Shown here: one piece after another, positions 8,812-16,314 of the stretch | Layout: each line of letters opens with the position of its first letter | Position numbering within the stretch: position 1 is the stretch's first letter | Origin: Sphingobium sp. | GTDB lineage: Bacteria > Pseudomonadota > Alphaproteobacteria > Sphingomonadales > Sphingomonadaceae | Assembly: GCA_009360885.1 (NCBI GenBank) | Contig: SPEL01000008.1 | Location: forward strand, 1 to 64,000 | Direction of reading: 5' to 3' | Length of the DNA stretch: 64,000 nucleotides | Program-made: the position numbers and the translations under genes | The notes under the pieces: generated by a model | Database searches by the model: none | Seen by the model: only the letters and a program-made list of their open reading frames with translations | Told to the model about the DNA's origin: nothing

Positions 8812-9122
8812 TGCAGCGCCTCCCTTCCCTTATCGGTCAGGCGCAGGACAGCAGCCCATTTGCCGGAAGGATTGCGGCGACGTGCGCCGGTTGGCTCCAC
8901 CAGCTTTAACGCCCGCAGTTCAGAGAAACGCGGTTGTAGGCTTTCGCGGGTGACACCCGCAGCCTCTACCGCTTCCAGCACGGTTGCATCGCCCAGTTTT
9001 AGCAAAGCTAGCATGGCTTGTCGGCGTAGATACGGACCGCGAGGTGTTATAGCTTCCGCCGCTGCCTGACTGGTGCCATCAGGCCCCTTCGCACCGGGCA
9101 TATCATGGTAGCGTTCAGACAT
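8808..9122 (-). CDS. small winged-helix DNA-binding protein
   Basis: A 104-aa protein. Residues about 35-100 (RRQAMLALLKLGDATVLEAV, EAAGVTRESLQPRFSELRAL, KLVEPTGARR, AAVLRLTDKGREALQ) have the helix-turn-helix-wing pattern of winged-helix proteins that sense nothing obvious and bind DNA; the wing lies around TGARRRNPSGKW. It is commonly encoded ahead of primase/helicase genes in element operons. ATG at 9120-9122 is chosen because GGGAGG stands at the right distance and it overlaps the upstream gene by 8 bp. Its stop overlaps the next start by 4 bp. Function beyond DNA binding is not known. Confidence 0.7.
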   Translation of the reverse strand: MSERYHDMPGAKGPDGTSQAAAEAITPRGPYLRRQAMLALLKLGDATVLEAVEAAGVTRESLQPRFSELRALKLVEPTGARRRNPSGKWAAVLRLTDKGREALQ

Positions 9123-9300
9123 AATCGCCTCCCCCGAAAGCAACCGCCGCCAGCATCACGGCCAGTTCAGGGCGAAGGCCATAGACACCAATCAGATATT
9201 GAACGCGATAGGCCGAAAGGGTAAGAGGATCACGGAACCAGCCGCCACAGCTATTCCGCGACGCCCCGCCTTTACGCGGGGTTTCGCATTTATGGGGCAT
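9115..9300 (-). CDS. small hypothetical protein of the element operon
   Basis: A 61-aa protein, MPHKCETPRKGGASRNSCGG at the N-terminus followed by WFRDPLTLSAYRVQYLIGVY and a hydrophobic C-terminal stretch (ELAVMLAAVAFGG). I recognise no family. It is probably real because it lies 3 bp after the excisionase-like gene and its stop overlaps the next start by 8 bp, and all genes here share this dense packing. The C-terminal hydrophobic segment is too short to call a membrane helix with confidence. Confidence 0.5.
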   Translation of the reverse strand: MPHKCETPRKGGASRNSCGGWFRDPLTLSAYRVQYLIGVYGLRPELAVMLAAVAFGGGDYV

Positions 9301-9303
9301 GGC

Positions 9304-9492
9304 TTACACCTCCCCCGCGATCAGCGCGTGCAGCGCCTCGGCCGGGATGATCGTCCTGCCACCGACACGAACAACGCGAAGGCGACCAGCCGATATGTGA
9401 TTGTAGATCGTCGTCCGGCCAAGGCTGGACGCCCGACAGGCTTCCTTTACGGAATAACCCAGCTTTGGAGGATCGTTCTTGATAGACTGCAT
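9304..9492 (-). CDS. AlpA/excisionase-like helix-turn-helix protein
   Basis: A 62-aa MerR-like DNA-binding protein of the AlpA/Xis type: LGYSVKEACRASSLGRTTIY, NHISAGRLRVVRVGGRTIIP, then AEALHALIAG. The helix-turn-helix (SVKEAC..SSLGRTTIYNHI) and the following wing with arginines are typical of proteins that bind attachment-site arms and help excision or activate integrase expression. It is first in the overlapping operon leading to the winged-helix, toprim and DUF3987 genes. Its presence beside a tyrosine integrase supports the integrative-element reading. Whether it still works is doubtful, since the integrase is broken. Confidence 0.82.
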   Translation of the reverse strand: MQSIKNDPPKLGYSVKEACRASSLGRTTIYNHISAGRLRVVRVGGRTIIPAEALHALIAGEV

Positions 9493-9628
9493 TTGCGCGG
9501 TCCCTTTTTGGCCCGTGCGGAACGTCGCGGGGCTTCGTGGGACAGCAAATTATGCAGATACAGCCATGCTTGAAGATGATTTAATTGTTGAAAAAATCGA
9601 CATGTCGAAACTCATCGCAATTTCCACA

Positions 9629-10309
9629 CTACGGCTTAAACAGGTTTCCACCCCTTCCAAACATTCCTTTTGGTGTTAAACCGAAAGCTAAAGATGATAA
9701 AATGCCACGTTCCAAGGCAATAATATCCGCAAGCGCCATTCGCGCGCCTTTCTCAATTTCTTTAATAGTCATATTATCTTCAGGACGGCCGTTCTTCGCA
9801 GTATAGTCTGCGATGTTGGCGTGGGCTTCTTTTAGCATAACAGCCGCTCGGTCGGCCCAGCCCTCGAAAGTCCCAAGTTCTCCCAAGGCGCGCAAGTGGG
9901 TTTGGTAGGGGTAGTCTGTCTCACTAATCAACCATGCGTGGATAATAGTAAGACAGACCCTCCTTTCGCTCAACTTTTGCAAGATACGGCGGTGTGTTGC
10001 GGGACAACTTTGACCGGGATTTTGAGCCGCATAGTCCTTCGCAATAGAATAGTTAGATCGCTCAGAAAACGGGTCTTCGCCATCCAACCACTTGCGCGCG
10101 TCCTCCTGCAATACGCGATGAAGTTCAGGCCAGTCCGCTTCCGGCTTCCGGCCTACCTTCCTTTTCGTCTGGAGTTTAACGGCCTCTTTAACCGCCTCAG
10201 CACCGTAGCGATCAATCGCCCGGCGAACATCGTCATCTACAGTCGGTCCCACCAAATCCCAGCTTGCAGGAACAGGCGACCCGATATGTGCAAGTTCATT
10301 ATTGCTCAT
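9629..10309 (-). CDS. hypothetical protein of the element
   Basis: A 226-aa protein with an excellent ribosome site (GGGAGGTGGG just before ATG at 10307-10309). I do not recognise it. Visible features: a basic segment (KLQTKRKVGRKPEADWPELH) that could contact DNA, a charged middle (ARKWLDGEDPFSERSNYSIA), a helix with THRRILQKLSERR that looks like the second half of a helix-turn-helix, and a helical C-terminus rich in Ala and Ile ending GRGGNLFKP. No signal peptide or membrane helix. It stands alone, with about 135 bp to the excisionase-like gene and 170 bp to the next gene. It could be a resolvase-like or replication accessory protein, but that is a guess. Confidence 0.6.
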   Translation of the reverse strand: MSNNELAHIGSPVPASWDLVGPTVDDDVRRAIDRYGAEAVKEAVKLQTKRKVGRKPEADWPELHRVLQEDARKWLDGEDPFSERSNYSIAKDYAAQNPGQSCPATHRRILQKLSERRVCLTIIHAWLISETDYPYQTHLRALGELGTFEGWADRAAVMLKEAHANIADYTAKNGRPEDNMTIKEIEKGARMALADIIALERGILSSLAFGLTPKGMFGRGGNLFKP

Positions 10310-10482
10310 CCCACCTCCCTAGCGGTTCCCAAATGTTGACGGGGAAGCACGTGGGATGCGCGCTTGTCGGCTGGCCGGCCTATCCCCATACGAACATATA
10401 TGAATGCATGGGAACAAAACAAGATCAAGATATATGCTTCCGATGCCGACGGGGGCGCATCAGGCTTGTGAAATGCCCGCTT

Positions 10483-10806
10483 TTAATCGGCGGGCCGTTC
10501 TCCGTTTCTTTGAGCGGCAAGGCGTCGGCAGACATCATCTCGCTCTGCTTCATTCAGTTGCGCCCACATGGTTCTGAAATGAGCCATTCTATCCATTTCA
10601 CGAAAGCCTTCCCGCATCCATTCAGCTATCGCAATCGCATCGGCACGGCTGGAACACCGATGACGCCGGTCCTGATGCCCTATGCGCCGGGCGACCGCGT
10701 ACCAGCGGGTGCGATGATGGACTTTCACTAACACCCGTTCGCTTTCGACCGTCACGATCCAATGATCCGCGAGAATGAAAGGCAGGATATTGGGAGAGGC
10801 TTTCAT
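10483..10806 (-). CDS. small hypothetical protein coupled to the integrase
   Basis: A 107-aa protein that begins at an ATG overlapping the integrase stop by 4 bp (10803-10806), so it belongs to the integrase transcript. It is basic and helical: LPFILADHWIVTVESERVLV, SSRADAIAIAEWMREGFREM, then FRTMWAQLNEAERDDVCRRL. The last part (LNEAERDDVCRRLAAQ) resembles a generic helical DNA-binding or dimerisation segment. No family recognised. A longer in-frame start at 10905 lies inside the integrase and is not preferred. The overlap argues for a real gene. Confidence 0.5.
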   Translation of the reverse strand: MKASPNILPFILADHWIVTVESERVLVKVHHRTRWYAVARRIGHQDRRHRCSSRADAIAIAEWMREGFREMDRMAHFRTMWAQLNEAERDDVCRRLAAQRNGERPAD

Positions 10807-12027
10807 CTCGCTCCCCTCTTGGGCAGCGGGACAATATCGGCCCCTTTGCGAAGCTGATCGAGATAATCGCTCCACCATTGGGCCATCTCGACACGCTCTT
10901 TCCAATGTGCACCGCGATGATAGGCCGCACGCACCTTGTCATCATCGGCATGAGCAAGTGCCCGTTCGATAGCATCAGGGTGCCATTTGCCGCTTTCGTT
11001 CAAGAGCGTTGACGCCATCGCCCGGAAGCCGTGCGCGGTCATTTCATCGCTGGCATAGCCCAGCCGCCGCAGCCCGGCATTGATGGTGTTCTCACTCATC
11101 GGACGGGCGCGGGTGCGGATTGAAGGAAAGACATAACCGCTTGGTCCGCTCGCCGCCATCACCTCTCGAAACAAGGCGATAGCCTGCCGTGACAATGGCA
11201 CATGATGCGCCTTACGCATTTTCATTTTTTTCAGCCGGGATGAGAGCGCGCCATCCAGATCGACCTCACTCCATTCGGCGTGACGTAGTTCACCGGGCCG
11301 CACAAATATACATGCGGCGATATCTGCATCGCCAGCTTGGTCAACCCCTGTCCTTCATAGCCATCTATCGCTCTCAGCAACTCGCCTACACGGCTGGCAT
11401 CGGTAACAGCGCCATAATGCGTCACCTTGGGAGCAGTCAGCGCACCTTTCAGATCACGGGTAGGGTCAGAGCGCAAGCGGGCCGTAGCGACGGCATAACG
11501 GATACCATGCTTGCCAGTTGCAGTGTGCGACGGGCGCTTTCCATATTACCTTTGGCTTCAATCTTGCGAACGGCAGCTAATATGTCCGCTGGCTCTATCT
11601 CGCGTATCGGCATGCGACCTATGTCAACCGTAAGCAGCGATAGCAGATATTCGCTTCGGGTTGACGTTGCAGGTGACCAGCTTTCTTCACGTTTGCGTTT
11701 GTCGCAAAATTCAGCGACGATTGCGGAAAAGCTGTTTTCGGCATTGATCGTAGCCCGCACCTTTGCCCGTTGCTTCTCGCGGGAAGGGTCTTTTCCGGCG
11801 GCAATCAATTCCTGTGCTCCATCCCGGCGGCGGCGGGCTTCACTCAAGGTAATTTCAGGATATGTGCCGAGGCTAAGTTTTTTCTCGCGACCATCAACGC
11901 GATGTTTAAGCCGCCATAACTTCCCTCCTGATGGCTGGACCAGCAAGAACAAACCCAATGCATCGCCCATCTTATAGGGCTTCTCTTTCGGTTTTGCAGT
12001 ACGGATCGCAATATCAGTCAGGGCCAT
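10803..12027 (-). pseudogene. P4-type tyrosine integrase, frameshifted
   Basis: Three consecutive leftward frames together make a P4-family integrase of about 408 aa. Frame 1 (start ATG 12025-12027, MALTDIAIRTAKPKEKPYKM) is the DUF4102 arm-binding domain with LGTYPEITLSEARRRRDGA. Frame 2 carries LRSDPTRDLKGALTAPKVTH and GELLRAIDGYEGQGLTKLA (core-binding domain). Frame 3 carries RPGELRHAEWSEVDLDGA (catalytic Arg), TAHGFRAMASTLLNE (HxxR region) and the C-terminal Tyr region with HKERVEMAQWWSDYLD-type sequence. The first break, near 11500, reads as loss of one T (expected Val-Phe-Arg-Tyr). The second lies near 11305. Between VDLDGA and KMKMRK two compensating indels seem present, including seven T (plus strand) where six would restore the expected Pro-Ala-Glu-Lys. 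It is unlikely to make a working recombinase. Confidence 0.85.
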
Positions 12028-12226
12028 ATCCAAAGGCCTCATTATACCTTGTGGCCTCCTCATGGGGGCCATCCACATTGGCCTAAAACATCTGGCCCCT
12101 GACATGGTCCCCAACATACTGTGGCTGCCATTGGAAAAGGATGGACGCTATCGGCCTGTTATTGGCAGAAATATTGCATTTTTCTAGCAAAGGCCAGAGA
12201 GATGCAAACAACGATGGACAGGAAGT

Positions 12227-12300
12227 TGGAGCGGGTAGCGGGAATCGAACCCGCCTGACTAGCTTGGAAGGCTAGGACATTACCACTATGCTATACCCGC
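12227..12300 (-). tRNA. tRNA-Gly (anticodon TCC)
   Basis: Read on the minus strand the gene starts GCGGGTATAGC and ends TACCCGCTCCA. The 7-bp acceptor stem GCGGGTA/TACCCGC is perfect. The anticodon stem CTAGC/GCTAG holds the loop CTTCCAA, giving anticodon TCC (reads GGA, and GGG by wobble). The T-arm is GCGGG-TTCGATT-CCCGC. The discriminator T is followed by an encoded CCA, total 74 nt. Its 3' end faces the integrase gene of the neighbouring element, the usual geometry for P4-type integrases that use tRNA 3' ends as attachment sites. Confidence 0.97.
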
Positions 12301-12442
12301 TTGGTGGAAGGGGGCTTTGCCATGATGCAGGGGGATTAGTCAACGGGAAAAGTCACTTCTGCCTCCTAGGCCACCCTCCCTTCATAAGATGACGTGATGA
12401 AAAAGCACATATTGCTGGCTTCCTGGCCGGATTTAGATGGCC

Positions 12443-13963
12443 CTAATCTTGATGATAGGGCGGGGATTGCCCCGTCAACGGGCTGCCGGGCGGTGCACCT
12501 TCTGAAAATAATGCGGCGGCAGAAGGCAGGCTATCAGGCGTAGAGATGCTGGTGGGGGCAGGGGCATTTGCGCTGACCTGCATATCATGTTCACTGCGCC
12601 AGTTACCGAAACGGTAGAGCAGCATTGCAAAGAACATGGAGGCCACCATCCCGGCGGGGAAGCTGTGCCAGATGGCGTCACTGCCCAGCCACCCTTGCAA
12701 TCCATAAGCAAAGCCGAGCCGTACCGGAAACATCGAAAGGAACAGGATTATCAGCGGCCAGAGGACCTGCCCATTGGCGCGCACCGTTGCGAACAACACC
12801 ATCGTCACACCAAAGGGGATGAAGCTCCATGTTGCGATTTTGGCGATATGCTGTCCAATAGCCACGGCGGATGAAGCGTCGCCGAGGAAAATCTCCATCG
12901 CCGTGCGTTCTGCGGCCAGCAGGAGGATAACCAGCCCGCCAGTCAGCATCAAATTATAGAATATGCCCATATGGGTGATGCGTTTCACCCGGTCCCACCT
13001 GCCAGCGCCGATATTTTGGGCCGTCATGGTACTGACGGCGGCACCAATGGCCATGGCTGGCATTTGCACATAGGTCCATAGCTGCTGCGTCGCACCAAAG
13101 GCGGCGGCTGTATCCACGCCCTGACGGTTCACCAATGTCATCATCGCGAGCATGGAACTGGAAACAACGATCATCTGCGCCCCCATCGGCAGGCCTTTTC
13201 GCAGCATGAGCGAGAGAATTTCCATATCCGGCTTTAGAAAACGCAGTTCCTCTCCCTTCAGCCTGAGCGGAAGATCGCGTCGATATATCCAGATAATCAT
13301 GCCGATCAGACTGACATAGTTGGCGACAGCTGTTGCGACCGCAGACCCGCCAATGCCGACCTTTGGAAAGGGACCGAGGCCGAGTATAAAAACCGGGTTC
13401 AGCAACACATCCAGCCCGGCGGCCACGGCCATGAAGAGCAGGGGCGTTATCGCATCCCCGCTACCACGTAGGGCCATCATAAGCATGGTCAGCAACAATA
13501 TGGCGGGAAGAGCGAGAAATGTGAGCCTGAGAAAAGCCTTGGATAACGGGGTGATTGCCGGGTCTGTCCCCAACAAAGCCAAAACATAAGGAGCGAGAAA
13601 CCAGCCAATGATGGCGAGTAAAAGCGATACTGGTATGAATGTGCCGATGGCGGTCCCCACCACCCGGCGGGCTGCCATTATATCACCCCGGCCTATGGAC
13701 TGGCCGATTAAGATGGTGGAGGACATGCCGAAGCCAAATACAAAGGCCGTCAGCAGAAACATGACGAGGTGGCCATTGGTGGTGGCGGCAACGGCAGCCT
13801 CGCCCAGCAAATGGCCTACCCATATGGTGTTGATGGAACCATTGGCCGATTGCAGCATGGAAGAGGCCATGGTTGGTAACGCAAAGATGAGCAGCGTTGA
13901 TGCAATGGGCGCTGTCACCAGATTATTTTTTGCCTTCACACCTACTCCAATATGCTGCCTCAT
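12443..13963 (-). CDS. MATE-family multidrug/metabolite efflux transporter
   Basis: A 506-aa inner-membrane protein with 12 predicted helices in two MatE repeats. The first repeat starts TAPIASTLLIFALPTMASSM with INTIWVGHLLGEAAVAATTN (the N-lobe 'GxLG..A.AA' pattern), then FGFGMSSTILIGQSIGRGD, the conserved G-Q-x-G-A/R-G-D motif. The second repeat has LPMGAQMIVVSSSMLAMMTL and STMTAQNIGAGRWDRV, the matching A-Q-N-x-G-A motif. MATE proteins exchange Na+ or H+ for cationic drugs or metabolites; specificity is not visible. The C-terminal ~50 residues are Ser/Pro-rich and probably cytoplasmic. ATG at 13961-13963 is used; an upstream in-frame ATG at 13999 lies in a short palindrome and adds only basic residues. 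Confidence 0.92.
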   Translation of the reverse strand: MRQHIGVGVKAKNNLVTAPIASTLLIFALPTMASSMLQSANGSINTIWVGHLLGEAAVAATTNGHLVMFLLTAFVFGFGMSSTILIGQSIGRGDIMAARRVVGTAIGTFIPVSLLLAIIGWFLAPYVLALLGTDPAITPLSKAFLRLTFLALPAILLLTMLMMALRGSGDAITPLLFMAVAAGLDVLLNPVFILGLGPFPKVGIGGSAVATAVANYVSLIGMIIWIYRRDLPLRLKGEELRFLKPDMEILSLMLRKGLPMGAQMIVVSSSMLAMMTLVNRQGVDTAAAFGATQQLWTYVQMPAMAIGAAVSTMTAQNIGAGRWDRVKRITHMGIFYNLMLTGGLVILLLAAERTAMEIFLGDASSAVAIGQHIAKIATWSFIPFGVTMVLFATVRANGQVLWPLIILFLSMFPVRLGFAYGLQGWLGSDAIWHSFPAGMVASMFFAMLLYRFGNWRSEHDMQVSANAPAPTSISTPDSLPSAAALFSEGAPPGSPLTGQSPPYHQD

Positions 13964-13978
13964 TTTGCGCTGCCACGC

Positions 13979-13995
13979 TAGGGTCCTGACCCTAA
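13979..13995. repeat. short REP-like palindrome (TAGGGTC-CT-GACCCTA)
   Basis: TAGGGTC and GACCCTA form a perfect inverted repeat around CT. A closely similar palindrome lies 73 bp to the right (14068-14085) and a partial one at 61281-61297. All share the centre CCTG flanked by C-runs and TTAGGG-like arms. It lies just upstream of the MATE start on the coding strand, so it could also act on that mRNA. Confidence 0.55.
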
Positions 13996-14067
13996 GCATG
14001 AAAGGGCAGGGTTGGCAATGCGGGGCAGGAAATCATGCGGGGAGAAGAGGGCCGGTCAGGCGGATAT

Positions 14068-14085
14068 TTAGGGGCCTGCCCCTAA
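14068..14085. repeat. short REP-like palindrome overlapping the motB stop
   Basis: TTAGGGGC and GCCCCTAA are perfect inverted repeats separated by CT. The minus-strand motB stop TAG (14082-14084) falls inside the right arm. No T-run follows, so it is not a standard intrinsic terminator, though it may protect the motB mRNA 3' end. Confidence 0.55.
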
Positions 14086-15143
14086 TGTTCGCTCTTTCCC
14101 GATGATTTCTTACCATCCGTCTTGGCGTTGATGGGGACTGCGCCAGTGGGAAGGCTGGTGCCGCCCATATCCTGCGCCCGTATATTGGCTTGCACCCGGT
14201 GCTGGCGGTCGGCGGCGGTGCTGCTTTCCGGGCCGCTTTGTGCGGCGTCTTCGGCAGCTTGTCCTGCGCCATGGCTCCACGCCAATATGATCGACATACG
14301 CCGGTTGCGCGGGTCATAAATATCGCCGGGAATGAACGGATCGCGGTCTGCCACGCCTTCAATTTTGGAGAAGCGCGTGCCGACAAGGCCATTATCGGCG
14401 AGGGTTTTGCGCGTCGCCTCTGCGCGGGCGGAGGACAAGAGCCAGTTGTTCATCGTACGCCCCGCGGCATAAGGGAGGCCATCGGTATGCCCGCGCACGA
14501 TCACATCATTAGGGACGCCAATGATGACCTTCGCCACTTCGCCAATCAGCTTGCGGGCTTGGGGCACCAGACGGTCTGTTCCCATGCCGAACATCGCGAA
14601 GTCAGCCTCGTCGATGATGTCAATGCGCAGCCCTTCCTGTGTTTCGCGGAAGCGGACATGTTTGGCGAGGCGGCGCATTTCGGCGCTGCTTTCCAGCTTG
14701 GCCTGCAACTGGGCGCGGATACGCTCAAACTTGGCGCGGTCTGCGGCGCGGTCTTTATGGTCCTTACCGCCGCGCTGTGCGGTGCCGGTGGCGTCGCGCG
14801 GGATGGTGATGGCGAGCGTTCCCTGACCGCCAGTGGTCGGGTAATTATCCTTGCCCACCATGCTATCACCGCCCATCAGCCCATCAGCCCCGGCGCTACC
14901 CTGTTTTACCTCGGTCAGCGTGGGTGTGAAATAATCGGCAATGCCTTTGCGCTGGTCTTCGGTGGTCGCGCCGAGCAGCCACATCAACAGGAAGAACGCC
15001 ATCATCGCCGTCACAAAGTCAGCATAAGCGACCTTCCACGCGCCGCCATGGTGCCCACCATGGCCTTCGACAATGATTTTCTTGACAATGATAGGCCTGG
15101 GTTCAGGCTCGTTAGAACCGCGCTTTGCGGGGCGGGATGCCAT
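14082..15143 (-). CDS. motB: flagellar motor stator protein MotB
   Basis: A 353-aa stator subunit. A short basic N-terminus is followed by GAWKVAYADFVTAMMAFFLL with the conserved channel Asp (D42) in its single membrane helix. The linker contains DYFTPTL, the plug region. The C-terminal OmpA-like peptidoglycan-binding domain spans about residues 185-300: DFAMFGMGTDRLVPQARKL, then VIVRGHTDGLPY, NWLLSSARAEATRKTL and DPRNRRMSIIL with the arginines that bind diaminopimelate. The tail (~50 residues) is polar and low-complexity. It follows motA by 3 bp, so both are co-transcribed, probably from the sigma28-like promoter at 16082-16108. Confidence 0.96.
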   Translation of the reverse strand: MASRPAKRGSNEPEPRPIIVKKIIVEGHGGHHGGAWKVAYADFVTAMMAFFLLMWLLGATTEDQRKGIADYFTPTLTEVKQGSAGADGLMGGDSMVGKDNYPTTGGQGTLAITIPRDATGTAQRGGKDHKDRAADRAKFERIRAQLQAKLESSAEMRRLAKHVRFRETQEGLRIDIIDEADFAMFGMGTDRLVPQARKLIGEVAKVIIGVPNDVIVRGHTDGLPYAAGRTMNNWLLSSARAEATRKTLADNGLVGTRFSKIEGVADRDPFIPGDIYDPRNRRMSIILAWSHGAGQAAEDAAQSGPESSTAADRQHRVQANIRAQDMGGTSLPTGAVPINAKTDGKKSSGKSEH

Positions 15144-15146
15144 GGC

Positions 15147-16010
15147 TTATTTGCCCCTCATGCCGTCAAATACCTCGGCAAAGGCGGGTTGATTGGCGTG
15201 GGACAGGCTGGAGCGCGCGGCCTCGATCACCAACGGCTGCGGGTGGCCATGAAGCGATGCCACAATGATCTGCTTGACCACATGATAGATCGAGCCATCT
15301 TCCTCAATCACCTGACGGCAGCGATTGGCAAACGGGCCGACCATACCATAAGCGAGAAGCACGCCGAGAAATGTCCCGACCAGTGCCGAGCCGATCATGC
15401 CGCCCAAAATGGCAGGAGGCTGGTCGATGGAGCCCATGGTTTTCACCACGCCCAGAACCGCCGCCACAATGCCGAGGGCAGGGAGGGCGTCGGCCAGACC
15501 CTGAAGATTATCCGCCGGACGGATGGCTTCATGATGATGCGTTTTGAGGGAGTTATCCATCACTTCTTCAACGGCATGGGGGTCCAGCGTGCCGGAGGAA
15601 ACCACAACAAGGCGCAGCGTATCGCAGATCAGCGCAATCAGCGTATGATCGGCCATCAGGCGTGGATATTCGGCGAACACGGCGGAGCTTTTCGGGTCTT
15701 CAATATGGGGTTCCAGCGCCACCGGCCCTTCGACGCGTAGCATCTTCATCAGCTTGGAAACGAGAAAAATGCAGTCGAGATAATCCTGCTTTTTATATTT
15801 CGGGCCTTTGAATACTTTGCCAAGGCCCGCGCCTAGAGCCTTCAGGTCCGCCCCGCTATTACCGATGATGAGCGCGCCCACGGCGGCCCCACCGATAATC
15901 AGCATTTCATGCGGCAAAGCATGCATCACAGGGCCAAGATCACCCCCGGTAAAGGCAAATCCGCCAAATACCATAGCGAGCAGAACGACTAGGCCGATGA
16001 TGGCAAACAT
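15147..16010 (-). CDS. motA: flagellar motor stator protein MotA
   Basis: A 287-aa membrane protein with four helices: two near the N-terminus (MFAIIGLVVLLAMVFGGFAF and MLIIGGAAVGALIIGNSGAD), a large cytoplasmic loop, and two after residue 170. The second pair contains ADALPALGIVAAVLGVVKTM and GGMIGSALVGTFLGVLLAYG with the prolines and glycines of the proton path. The loop holds the charged residues that contact FliG. It forms the 5:2 MotA-MotB complex that drives rotation by ion flow. It lies 3 bp before motB. A terminator separates it from flgL upstream, so motAB is probably its own late transcript. Confidence 0.96.
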   Translation of the reverse strand: MFAIIGLVVLLAMVFGGFAFTGGDLGPVMHALPHEMLIIGGAAVGALIIGNSGADLKALGAGLGKVFKGPKYKKQDYLDCIFLVSKLMKMLRVEGPVALEPHIEDPKSSAVFAEYPRLMADHTLIALICDTLRLVVVSSGTLDPHAVEEVMDNSLKTHHHEAIRPADNLQGLADALPALGIVAAVLGVVKTMGSIDQPPAILGGMIGSALVGTFLGVLLAYGMVGPFANRCRQVIEEDGSIYHVVKQIIVASLHGHPQPLVIEAARSSLSHANQPAFAEVFDGMRGK

Positions 16011-16081
16011 GGAAATCCCCGTATGATTGACAATAGTTCAAACCGATAATGCGAGCGCCCTGACGGTGCCTTGCCTGCTTT

Positions 16082-16108
16082 AATACGGCCCTTTTCAGAT
16101 ATGGTTTA
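16082..16108 (-). promoter_or_regulatory. sigma28 (FliA)-type promoter for motAB
   Basis: On the minus strand TAAA (16105-16108) is followed after exactly 15 bases by GCCGTATT (16082-16089). The FliA consensus is TAAA-N15-GCCGATAA, so the -35 is exact, the spacing is exact, and the -10 keeps GCCG. It stands about 70 bp upstream of the motA ATG and just after the flgL terminator. fliA and flgM are both in this window. Confidence 0.6.
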
Positions 16109-16181
16109 GCCCGTTGGTTATTATTGAATTGATAATGCTATTTTATTGATATTCTGTGCATTTTTATATTTTGATTATAAG

Positions 16182-16227
16182 AAAAAACCGGCAGGAAAGG
16201 GGCGTAATGCTTCCTTTCCCACCGGTT
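16182..16227 (-). terminator. intrinsic terminator after flgL
   Basis: On the minus strand AACCGG..GGAAAGG pairs with CCTTTCC..CCGGTT and is followed by a run of six T. The two stem segments are separated by a symmetrical 2-nt internal loop; the apical loop is 12 nt. It lies about 90 bp after the flgL stop and separates the rod-hook operon from motAB. Confidence 0.8.
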
Positions 16228-16314
16228 GTTGTTGCGGTGTGAATATGATGATCTTTGGTCGCAATTTCAGGTGCGAAACCTGTGACCATTATACCAGAGC
16301 TATGGATTGCTCCG

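Larger units (their letters stand above)
5120..12226. mobile_element. small integrative element (satellite-like, decayed integrase) at tRNA-Gly
   Basis: All genes between the ECF sigma gene and tRNA-Gly run leftward and have mobile-element character: P4-type integrase next to the tRNA 3' end, AlpA/Xis-like protein, winged-helix protein, toprim primase-like protein, DUF3987 protein, XRE regulator. There are no capsid, tail, terminase, conjugation or transposase genes, so it resembles a phage-satellite or a minimal integrative element rather than a full prophage. The right border is the 3' end of tRNA-Gly. The left border is uncertain: the only shared string found is the 11-mer GGTAGCGGGAA near 5121. 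The integrase is frameshifted and the primase-like gene carries an internal stop, so the element is probably fixed in place. Confidence 0.65.
16011..16314. other. 304-bp gap between motA and flgL with terminator and promoter
   Basis: No gene. Reading leftward (the transcribed direction), it holds a strong intrinsic terminator for the flgB-flgL operon at 16182-16227 and then a sigma28-like promoter for motAB at 16082-16108. The DNA in between is AT-rich. CCGATAATG at 16053-16061 on the plus strand looks like a sigma28 -10 element but has no partner and points away from the genes. Confidence 0.7.

Noticed and set aside
8808-9122. Antitoxin of a toxin-antitoxin pair
   Set aside because: The neighbours are replication and element-control genes; no toxin-like partner is seen, and the winged-helix pattern fits element proteins.
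14190-15740. 516-aa open frame opposite motB and motA
   Set aside because: It spans two known genes on the other strand and shows no recognisable domain; it results from codon bias.
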